Positions 1 to 5,454 of a DNA stretch of 5,454 nucleotides are shown here, one piece after another. Under the pieces are notes generated by a model, which saw only the letters and a program-made list of their open reading frames with translations, was not told the DNA's origin and ran no database searches. Within the stretch, counting starts at the first letter, position 1, and each line of letters opens with the position of its first letter. The stretch spans positions 1-5,454 of the forward strand of contig DAOVLD010000143.1 of NCBI GenBank assembly GCA_030631445.1, in the 5' to 3' direction. The stretch is from Bacteroidota bacterium. GTDB taxonomy: Bacteria; Bacteroidota; Bacteroidia; Bacteroidales; VadinHA17. The translations under genes were made by a program, and so were the position numbers.

Positions 1-83
1 ATTTTTATACTGCTTCAAGAGTAGGGATAGATTATGCGGGTGATAAATGGAAAAATAAACCATGGCGGTTTATTTTAAAGTAA
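1..83 (+). CDS. 3' end of an unidentified protein gene (partial)
   Basis: Reading from base 3, an open frame of 26 codons runs to a TAA stop at 81-83; the other two forward frames stop within the first 41 bases. The peptide looks like real protein rather than noise: it is mixed in composition, contains a VGIDYAG stretch and ends in NKPWRFILK. The alternating aromatic and charged residues near the end would suit a closing beta strand, but this is too little to assign a family. The gene body lies upstream of the window. The next gene starts about 350 bases downstream, so there is no sign of tight coupling to it. Confidence 0.6.
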   Translation, partial: FYTASRVGIDYAGDKWKNKPWRFILK

Positions 84-434
84 ATTATAGGGCTATAACT
101 ATGGCAGACGGGTAGTCCTGATTTTATGAATTTTATACATTAAAGTGCCTTCTATTAAGTCAGAAATTATAAGTAAATAAAAAATCACAAATGACAAGCA
201 TCAAAATACAACTTAACGAAGTGATCTCATGAACACCTTTTAAAATTAATAATTTTGTGAATAAATAAATCTCAAATTCTAATGATTTAAAAATCAAACA
301 AATTTTTGTATATATACTGTTTGGATTTTGTTTTTTCGAAAATTGGATATTATTTGTTATTTGTTTTTTGTTATTTGGTGCTTCATTTAAGAAAATACTT
401 AACTCTATGGACAAACACTAGTTAGGTAATAACG
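84..434. other. AT-rich intergenic gap without a recognisable gene
   Basis: This 351-base stretch separates the partial gene from the barrel-like gene. It is very A/T rich and stop-dense on the + strand. A minus-strand open frame of 84 codons crosses 160-414, but its product is Asn/Ile/Lys/Phe-rich low-complexity sequence and includes the translated repeat, so I treat it as chance. Two structures stand out: a 6-bp inverted repeat at 85-98 (TTATAG, GG, CTATAA) right after the stop of the first gene, with no T-run behind it, and the heptamer-period repeat at 343-384. I could not find a clean Bacteroidota-type promoter (TTG, about 19 nt, TAnnTTTG) before the gene at 435. Confidence 0.6.
343..384. 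repeat. Heptamer-period intergenic repeat, TTATTTG type
   Basis: Six successive 7-base units can be laid out without a gap: TTGGATA (343-349), TTATTTG (350-356), TTATTTG (357-363), TTTTTTG (364-370), TTATTTG (371-377) and GTGCTTC (378-384). Three units are identical, one differs at a single base, and the outer two are degenerate edges. On the minus strand the core reads CAAATAA. It sits 50 bases before the start codon at 435. From memory, similar TTATTTG runs recur between genes in Bacteroidota genomes, but I cannot confirm that here. No function is known to me; the repeat could be a dispersed element or a slippage-prone tract. Confidence 0.7.
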
Positions 435-1595
435 ATGACTAAAAAAAGAAAATATATATCAGGAATCAGATTGTTTTTTATTTTTTTCATTTCCTTTCTT
501 ATAACTGATTCGTATTGCCAGCTTAACAATAAGGCTTTTTATTTACCTTCTTCATTTCAGGCAGAAAAAGGTAAGTGCCTGTATTTCAGTTTTTCCAATT
601 TAAATTTTACAAAGAACAATGAATATTTCAATAAAATTGCAGATGGTTATACCTTGTTTGGATACCAGGTAAATCCGGAAGTTGTATTTTTCCCTTCTGA
701 AAATATTGGTATACGGGCAGGGATTTTTGTTTGGAAGGATTTTGGAAATAATAAATATTCGAGATTAGCTCCTACCTATTCTGTTTCTATTAGAAAAGAC
801 TCTCTTTCTTTTATTTTTGGGAAGTTAGATGGGAGCCTGAAACACGGGCTAATAGAGCCTATGTATGACTTCGAGAATATTTTAACCGATCGTTTAGAAG
901 ATGGAATCCAGGTAATATATAACCATAGCTTGTTTTATCTCGATTTATGGATAAATTGGGAACATATGCTTTATAGGGGAGAAATGGAACAAGAAAAAGT
1001 ATCCTTAGGAATTTCAGGAGTGGTAAAGATCTTTGACAGGGAAAGATTTGTTCTGGATATTCCTGTACAAATTTTTGGGATGCATAAAGGAGGACAGATT
1101 GATGCCTCACCTCTTCCTTTAAAAACAGTTTTCAACTCTGCTGTTGGTTTAAGTTTTCAATGGAATTCAGAAAATAACTCTTTTTTTCAGGGTCTCAGGA
1201 CAGATAATTACTTTACATTTTATGATGATATTTCATTTGAAAAGACAGATGTTTTCAGCAATGGACATGGAACTTATTTGAACCTGACTTTTTTGACAAA
1301 ATATTTCGATTTGATGCTAAGTTATTGGAAGGGCAATAAATATATTTCACACCATGGTGGAGCCCTTTACAATTCCAGATCAACTACATTTAAATATCCT
1401 GATTTTATTGATCCGAACCGGGAATTATTCATAATACGGTTTTTACAGGAAATCAGAATTATGAAAAATCTTTACATTACTGCAAGAATAGAACCTTTAT
1501 ATGATTTTAATTCGGGTAAAATTGATTTTTCACATGGCTTATATATCAATTATAAACAAAATTTTTTATTGAAGAAATCAATTAAAACCCCGTGA
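435..1595 (+). CDS. Exported, probable outer-membrane beta-barrel protein of unknown function
   Basis: The 386-residue product begins with a clear signal peptide: a basic n-region (K3, K4, R5, K6, R12), a hydrophobic core at about 13-23 and a likely cleavage after C28, leaving Q29 first. Cys28 is not in a lipobox, since the residues before it are D-S-Y, so a lipoprotein is unlikely. The rest shows alternating aromatic and polar stretches with many Gly, Asn and Tyr residues and no long hydrophobic helix, which fits a beta-barrel in the outer membrane. Noticeable motifs are GKLDGSLKHGLIEPMYDFE (129-147), LDLWINWEH (169-177) and MHKGGQID (216-223); I believe these recur in an uncharacterised Bacteroidota family but cannot assign a Pfam name. 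The C-terminus is basic (KKSIKTP) rather than the usual final aromatic residue. ATG 435 is chosen because it gives the complete signal peptide; the ribosome-binding site is weak, as is usual in this phylum. Localisation is likely; function is unknown. Confidence 0.8.
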   Translation: MTKKRKYISGIRLFFIFFISFLITDSYCQLNNKAFYLPSSFQAEKGKCLYFSFSNLNFTKNNEYFNKIADGYTLFGYQVNPEVVFFPSENIGIRAGIFVWKDFGNNKYSRLAPTYSVSIRKDSLSFIFGKLDGSLKHGLIEPMYDFENILTDRLEDGIQVIYNHSLFYLDLWINWEHMLYRGEMEQEKVSLGISGVVKIFDRERFVLDIPVQIFGMHKGGQIDASPLPLKTVFNSAVGLSFQWNSENNSFFQGLRTDNYFTFYDDISFEKTDVFSNGHGTYLNLTFLTKYFDLMLSYWKGNKYISHHGGALYNSRSTTFKYPDFIDPNRELFIIRFLQEIRIMKNLYITARIEPLYDFNSGKIDFSHGLYINYKQNFLLKKSIKTP

Positions 1596-1634
1596 GAGTT
1601 TAAAATTTTATAAATAAAATGAAACACAACTAAT

Positions 1635-1664
1635 CAGTCGGCAGTCCACAGTCCACAGTCGGCA
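1635..1664 (+). repeat. CAGTCNN heptamer array, left arm
   Basis: Four direct 7-base units follow each other exactly: CAGTCGG (1635-1641), CAGTCCA (1642-1648), CAGTCCA (1649-1655) and CAGTCGG (1656-1662), then CA of a decaying fifth unit. The five bases CAGTC are invariant and only the last two vary (GG or CA). The tract lies 40 bases after the stop of the barrel-like gene and is clearly more G+C rich than its surroundings. It pairs in inverted orientation with the array at 1811-1845. Confidence 0.85.
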
Positions 1665-1770
1665 ATAAAACAAATAAAAATGGCAACTGGATTTAGAAAC
1701 TTAACTATATATACTAGAAGCTTTTACATTAAACAATCTTAAGAAATTGGACGATTATTTAATCAAATTC

Positions 1771-1782
1771 CCGATAAATCGG
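1771..1782. repeat. Short palindrome between the heptamer arms
   Basis: CCGAT and ATCGG flank two A residues, giving a 12-base inverted repeat; as RNA it would more realistically form a 4-bp stem with a TAAA loop. No T-run follows, so it is a poor terminator. It lies between the two heptamer arrays and could be part of the same repeat unit or a protein-binding site. Its small size means chance cannot be excluded. Confidence 0.35.
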
Positions 1783-1810
1783 TACTGAAAAGTATAATTA
1801 ATCCGGTCTT

Positions 1811-1845
1811 CAGTTTGCTGACTGCAGACTGAAGATTGCCGACTT
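1811..1845 (-). repeat. CAGTCNN heptamer array, right arm (inverted)
   Basis: Read on the minus strand from 1845 to 1811, five 7-base units appear: AAGTCGG, CAATCTT, CAGTCTG, CAGTCAG and CAAACTG. These are degenerate copies of the same CAGTCNN unit found at 1635-1664, in the opposite orientation. Comparing the first four units of each arm gives 21 identical bases out of 28. A perfect 10-base inverted match also exists in another register: AGTCGGCAAT at 1657-1666 and its complement at 1835-1844. The array ends 66 bases before the start codon at 1912, so it may fall in the promoter or leader of the downstream operon. Confidence 0.8.
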
Positions 1846-1911
1846 ATAAATATAAAACATAATAAGATAGGAAATATTTAGATTCAACATTTAAGACACT
1901 GAAAGGTTACA

Positions 1912-4900
1912 ATGAAACAAACAAAATTCTACAATATACTGGTCGGTTGGATCATATTTCTTATTGCCTTAGTTGTTTATCTCCTGACAATTGAGCCGAC
2001 AACCAGCTTCTGGGATTGCGGAGAATTTATTTCGTCTGCATATAAGCTTGAAGTTGGACATCCGCCCGGAGCTCCGTTTTTTATGTTACTGGCAAGGTTT
2101 TTTTCACTGTTTGCCGGCAGGAATGTATTAAATGTAGCGGCGATGATCAATTCCTTATCAGCATTTGTAAGTGCATTTACAATTCTTTTCCTGTTCTGGA
2201 CAATTACCCACCTTGCCAGTAAGTTTTTTATAAAAATTGGAGATAAAAGTAAAACCGGTCATTTTCTGATTCTGGGGAGTGGAATAGTAGGTGCGCTGGC
2301 GTATACTTTTTCTGATACATTCTGGTTTTCTGCTGTTGAAGGAGAGGTGTATGCAACATCTTCTCTATTTACAGCAGTAGTATTCTGGGCTATTCTTAAA
2401 TGGGAAAACATTGCCGATGAGAAATATGCTAACCGATGGTTAATTTTAATCTGTTACCTGATGGGTTTATCAATAGGAGTTCATCTTTTAAACCTCCTTG
2501 CTATACCGGCAATTGTTTTTGTTTATTATTTCCGAAAATACAAACCTTCAAAAAAAGGCATTATCACTGCATCTTTGGTTTCAATAGTTTTACTTGGTAC
2601 AATTATGTATATAATTATTCCAGGAGTTGTAAAGCTGGCTACAATATTTGAGCTTCTTTGTGTAAACTTTCTCCATCTTCCATATCATTCAGGAGTAATT
2701 ATTTATATTATTATCCTGATAATCCTTATTACCTGGAGTATACGATATACAATTAAAAAACAAAAGGTAGTACTTAATACAATTATTACCGGTATAACTG
2801 TGATACTTATCGGATATTCATCTTATGCTCTAATCTTAATAAGGTCTGAAGCAAATCCCCCAATGGATCAGAGCAATCCTGACAACCTGTTTTCCTTACT
2901 ATCATATTTGAACAGGGAACAATATGGTAGTCGTCCTTTAATTCATGGACAATATTACAACGCCCCGTTGAGAGATATTAAAGATGGGAAACGGCTATAT
3001 GCCAGGAAAGACGGGAAATATATTGTTACAATGAAGAAACCCGAATATGTGTATGACAGCAGGTTTATGACCCTGTTCCCAAGGATGTATGGCAGAGAAG
3101 ATCAGCATATTCGGGATTATAAAGAATGGGCAGGGATTAAAGGCATAAATTTAGCCCTTAGTGACGGAAAGGGCGGATCGCGACAGGTTACCAAGCCAAC
3201 CTTTGGCGAGAATCTGAAATTCTTCTTTCGTTATCAGTTTGGACATATGTACTTCAGATATTTTATGTGGAATTTTGCAGGGCGGCAAAATGGTATTCAG
3301 GGACATGGGAGTATTCTTGAAGGTAACTGGCTGAGTGGAATTAATTTTCTGGATGAATGGCGATTGGGAGACCAGGAAAACCTGCCCGGTCATTTGAAAA
3401 ACAATCCTGCAAAGAACAGATACTATTTACTTCCATTGATACTTGGGTTATTTGGCTTAATATATCATTATAAAAGGGATAAGAAAAATTTCTGGGTAAT
3501 AATGTTATTATTCTTTTTTACCGGCATAGCCATTGTGATCTATCTTAATCAAACACCTCATCAGCCCAGGGAAAGGGATTATGCTTATGCCGGTTCTTTT
3601 TACGCTTTCAGTATTTGGATAGGGCTTGGCATTTATGCGATTGCTGACTATTTGAATAAAACTTTGCCTTATCGTTTGAGTGTTGGAATCTCTATTCTGG
3701 CCGGTTTTGTATTTGTACCGCTTCTGATGGCCTTCGAAAACCGGGATGATCACGACCGGTCGGGAAGATATACAGCTCGTGATTTCGCCACCAATTACCT
3801 GAATTCATGTGCACCAAATGCGATATTATTCACTAATGGTGACAATGATACTTTCCCCCTCTGGTATGTCCAGGAGGTAGAGGGTATACGAACAGATGTA
3901 CGTGTGGTGAATCTTAGTTACCTGGGAGGAGATTGGTATATTGATCAGATGAGAGCAAAAGCTTATGAATCAGATCCGGTTCCGTTTTCTTTGAAAAAAG
4001 AAAAATACATACAGGGGACAAGAGACATTGTGCTTTTTAATGAGAAAATTGATGGGTATTATGACCTGAAAGAGCTTATGAATTTTGTTGCCAGTGATAG
4101 CAGGAAAACAAAAACACGATCACCCTTTGCAAAAGGTGAATTACTTGATTTCTTCCCAACAAAAAAATTTCTCCTTAAGATCGATTCTGCTAATGTTATC
4201 AATACGGGAACTATACCTGTTAGATTAGCCGGAAATATACTTAAAGAAATGAAATGGGAATATCCTTCGGAATTAGTGTATAAAAATGATTTAATGGTAC
4301 TCGATTTGCTGGCTAACAACAATTGGAACAGACCAATATACATTGCTATTACTGTGCCCGGATCAGCTTACATGGGGCTTGAAAATTATTTTCAGGTTGA
4401 AGGTCTTGCTTATCGTATTGTTCCGGTAAAAGTTAATGAAATAGATGGTTTTTACGGCAGGATTGAATCAGAAATAATGTATGATAATTTAATGAACAAA
4501 TTTAAGTGGGGTGGCGTTACTGATCCTAAAGTATATATGGATGAAAATAATAAACGAATGCTTACGAATTTTCGTAGTTCATTTACCAGACTGGCTTTAA
4601 AATTAATAAAGGAAGAGAAAAAAGATTCTGCAAGAAAGGTTATAGACCGCAGCATGGATCTTTTTCCAAATGAAAGGGTTCCTTATGGGTATTTCTCAGT
4701 TCAGATACCGGAAGTATATTACAATCTTGGAAATATTGAAGAAGCAAATAAGGTTGCAACGGAGATGGCAGATATGTATATTTCAAAATTGGACTATTTC
4801 TTTTCTCTTGAAAGGAGGTTTTCAAAGACTTTACAAAGGGAAAAGCAATTGGGACTTCAGATATTGCAGGAATTAATCCGGATAACGGAGTTATTCCAAC

Positions 4901-4971
4901 AAGATGAACTTAATAATCAATTAAAAGAAAAGTTTAATACTTTTTATACATTGTATAGGAAAGGAGCATGA
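1912..4971 (+). CDS. DUF2723 / TMEM260-like multipass membrane protein, putative GT-C glycosyltransferase (GT117)
   Basis: The 1019-residue product matches the Bacteroidota DUF2723 family (PF11028) throughout and has about the usual length. The first membrane helix (about 9-27) is followed by WDCGE (34-38) and GHPPG (49-53); acidic residues in the first outer loop are typical of GT-C enzymes that use lipid-linked sugars, so D35 and E38 are the candidate catalytic residues. Further family motifs are AVEGEVY (141-147), NPPM (315-318), SLLSYLNREQYG (328-339) and QPRERDY (551-557). Roughly 9-10 helices lie before residue 310 and four more at about 504-608. The C-terminal part is soluble: it contains NGDNDTFPLWY (642-652) and ends in TPR-like helices (about 893-980). 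Human TMEM260 is a protein O-mannosyltransferase; a role in bacterial protein or envelope glycosylation is an inference. The ATG at 1912 has GAAAGG at 1901-1906 and begins directly before the first helix. Its 3' end is coupled to the deacetylase gene. No truncation or frameshift is seen. Family assignment is firm; substrate is unknown. Confidence 0.93.
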   Translation: MKQTKFYNILVGWIIFLIALVVYLLTIEPTTSFWDCGEFISSAYKLEVGHPPGAPFFMLLARFFSLFAGRNVLNVAAMINSLSAFVSAFTILFLFWTITHLASKFFIKIGDKSKTGHFLILGSGIVGALAYTFSDTFWFSAVEGEVYATSSLFTAVVFWAILKWENIADEKYANRWLILICYLMGLSIGVHLLNLLAIPAIVFVYYFRKYKPSKKGIITASLVSIVLLGTIMYIIIPGVVKLATIFELLCVNFLHLPYHSGVIIYIIILIILITWSIRYTIKKQKVVLNTIITGITVILIGYSSYALILIRSEANPPMDQSNPDNLFSLLSYLNREQYGSRPLIHGQYYNAPLRDIKDGKRLYARKDGKYIVTMKKPEYVYDSRFMTLFPRMYGREDQHIRDYKEWAGIKGINLALSDGKGGSRQVTKPTFGENLKFFFRYQFGHMYFRYFMWNFAGRQNGIQGHGSILEGNWLSGINFLDEWRLGDQENLPGHLKNNPAKNRYYLLPLILGLFGLIYHYKRDKKNFWVIMLLFFFTGIAIVIYLNQTPHQPRERDYAYAGSFYAFSIWIGLGIYAIADYLNKTLPYRLSVGISILAGFVFVPLLMAFENRDDHDRSGRYTARDFATNYLNSCAPNAILFTNGDNDTFPLWYVQEVEGIRTDVRVVNLSYLGGDWYIDQMRAKAYESDPVPFSLKKEKYIQGTRDIVLFNEKIDGYYDLKELMNFVASDSRKTKTRSPFAKGELLDFFPTKKFLLKIDSANVINTGTIPVRLAGNILKEMKWEYPSELVYKNDLMVLDLLANNNWNRPIYIAITVPGSAYMGLENYFQVEGLAYRIVPVKVNEIDGFYGRIESEIMYDNLMNKFKWGGVTDPKVYMDENNKRMLTNFRSSFTRLALKLIKEEKKDSARKVIDRSMDLFPNERVPYGYFSVQIPEVYYNLGNIEEANKVATEMADMYISKLDYFFSLERRFSKTLQREKQLGLQILQELIRITELFQQDELNNQLKEKFNTFYTLYRKGA
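4961..4966 (+). promoter_or_regulatory. Ribosome-binding site AAGGAG deciding a TTG start
   Basis: AAGGAG lies inside the last codons of the DUF2723 gene, nine bases before the TTG at 4976. It is an unusually complete Shine-Dalgarno sequence for a Bacteroidota genome, where most genes lack one. Its position supports TTG 4976 as the start of the deacetylase and suggests that ribosomes finishing the upstream gene can restart there. The nearer ATG at 4968 is in another frame and hits a stop after three codons. Confidence 0.75.
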
Positions 4972-4975
4972 TATT

Positions 4976-5454
4976 TTGAAAAGGTTATACCAGAAGCCCC
5001 CGGTATGGATCCGCAAATGGTTTCCTGAGCTTATCTGGACAATTCCAAACAATAATAATGAGGTATATCTTACTTTTGATGACGGACCTGATCCTGAAGT
5101 AACTCCACGGGTTTTGGACATATTAGCCAGGCATGATGCAAGGGCTACCTTTTTTTGTTTGGGGAAGAATGTTGAAAAATACCCGGAGATATTTGATAGA
5201 ATACAACAGGAGGGACATGCAGTTGGGAATCATTCGTATAGTCATCCGGACGGATGGAGAACAGGGAAAAAAAAATATGTGGAAGATATTGAAAGGGCTG
5301 CAAAGCTAATTCCGGGTACTTTGTTCAGACCACCTTACGGGAGGATAAGGCCAATACAGATAAAGGCCTTGAAAGGAAAGTATCAGATTGTTATATGGGA
5401 TGTTATGAGTGAGGATTTTATTCAAAATGTCACAATAGAAAATTGTTTAAAAAG
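4976..5454 (+). CDS. Polysaccharide deacetylase family protein (NodB-type), N-terminal part; TTG start
   Basis: From TTG 4976 the frame stays open to the window edge (159 complete codons), so the 3' end is missing. The metal-dependent deacetylase (carbohydrate esterase 4, NodB homology) motifs occur in order: TFDDGP (33-38, catalytic base and metal Asp D35/D36), HSYSH (86-90, metal-binding H86 and H90), RPPYG (118-122) and IWDVMSEDF at about 140. The last motif, with the catalytic His, would lie beyond the edge. The family removes N-acetyl groups from sugars such as GlcNAc in peptidoglycan or polysaccharides; the substrate here is unknown. No signal peptide or membrane helix is visible in MKRLYQKPPVWIRKWFPEL, so a cytoplasmic or membrane-associated location is likely unless the true start differs. 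In this frame the preceding stop is at 4922-4924, no ATG lies between it and the TFDDGP motif, and the first in-frame ATG comes after motif RPPYG. It follows the DUF2723 gene by 4 nt and is probably co-transcribed with it. Confidence 0.9.
   Translation, partial: MKRLYQKPPVWIRKWFPELIWTIPNNNNEVYLTFDDGPDPEVTPRVLDILARHDARATFFCLGKNVEKYPEIFDRIQQEGHAVGNHSYSHPDGWRTGKKKYVEDIERAAKLIPGTLFRPPYGRIRPIQIKALKGKYQIVIWDVMSEDFIQNVTIENCLK

Larger units (their letters stand above)
1596..1911. other. Intergenic gap carrying inverted heptamer arrays
   Basis: No gene is visible in these 316 bases: all frames are short and A/T rich. The stretch contains two facing arrays of CAGTCNN heptamers (1635-1664 and 1811-1845) that stand out by higher G+C, and a small palindrome at 1771-1782 between them. 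The gap must also hold the promoter of the following operon unless transcription reads through from the barrel-like gene. I did not find a convincing promoter or a classic stem plus T-run terminator. Confidence 0.65.

Noticed and set aside
85..98. Inverted repeat TTATAG-GG-CTATAA as terminator of the first gene
   Set aside because: The stem is short and A/T rich, the loop is only two bases and no T-run follows, so it does not meet the usual form of an intrinsic terminator.
160..414. Minus-strand open frame of 84 codons in the first gap
   Set aside because: Its product is low in complexity (Asn, Ile, Lys, Phe, Leu), it translates through the TTATTTG repeat, and it has no recognisable domain; A/T-rich gaps produce such frames by chance.
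859..1110. Minus-strand open frame inside the barrel-like gene
   Set aside because: It lies fully opposite a well-supported coding frame and shows no protein-like motifs; the same holds for the other short frames opposite or within the DUF2723 gene.
1811..1818. Bacteroidota -7 promoter box (TAnnTTTG) within the right heptamer arm, from TCAGTTTG
   Set aside because: It has a mismatch in the important TA, lacks a well-placed TTG at about -33, and lies in the repeat, so it is not distinguishable from chance.
1635..1845. CRISPR array
   Set aside because: The repeat unit is only seven bases, there are no spacers of regular length, and the two halves face each other.
4968..4979. ATG at 4968 overlapping the upstream stop as the deacetylase start
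   Set aside because: That frame reads three codons and stops at TGA 4977-4979; the deacetylase frame is a different one and starts at TTG 4976.

Overview
The window is AT-rich (long A/T runs, especially between genes) and reads as chromosomal sequence of a Bacteroidota member. Three things point there. The large central protein has the full set of motifs of the DUF2723/TMEM260-like family as it occurs in Bacteroidota. The outer-membrane-type protein has a signal peptide expected to leave glutamine at the mature N-terminus, a habit of this phylum. The third gene is a short polysaccharide deacetylase of a type I know from the same group. The order or genus cannot be fixed from the sequence alone.

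Layout, all on the + strand: (1) positions 1-83, the last 26 codons and stop of an unidentified gene; (2) 84-434, a non-coding gap with a 7-bp-period repeat (TTATTTG type) at 343-384; (3) 435-1595, an exported, probably outer-membrane beta-barrel protein of unknown function; (4) 1596-1911, a second non-coding gap with two arrays of a different 7-bp repeat (CAGTCNN), facing each other as an imperfect inverted pair at 1635-1664 and 1811-1845; (5) 1912-4971, a 1019-residue multipass DUF2723 (GT-C-like, CAZy GT117) protein; (6) 4976 to the window end, the first 159 codons of a polysaccharide (NodB-type) deacetylase that begins at a TTG codon four bases after the preceding stop.

The DUF2723 gene and the deacetylase almost certainly form one transcription unit: the gap is 4 nt and the ribosome-binding site of the second gene lies inside the last codons of the first. 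A reasonable inference, not shown by the sequence, is that both act on envelope glycans: the first as a membrane glycosyltransferase (human TMEM260 is a protein O-mannosyltransferase), the second as a deacetylase of an N-acetylated sugar. The barrel-like gene is separated from them by the repeat-bearing gap and need not be functionally linked. I saw no RNA gene, CRISPR array, transposase or phage gene. The least expected structure is the pair of unrelated heptamer-period repeat families in two neighbouring intergenic gaps.
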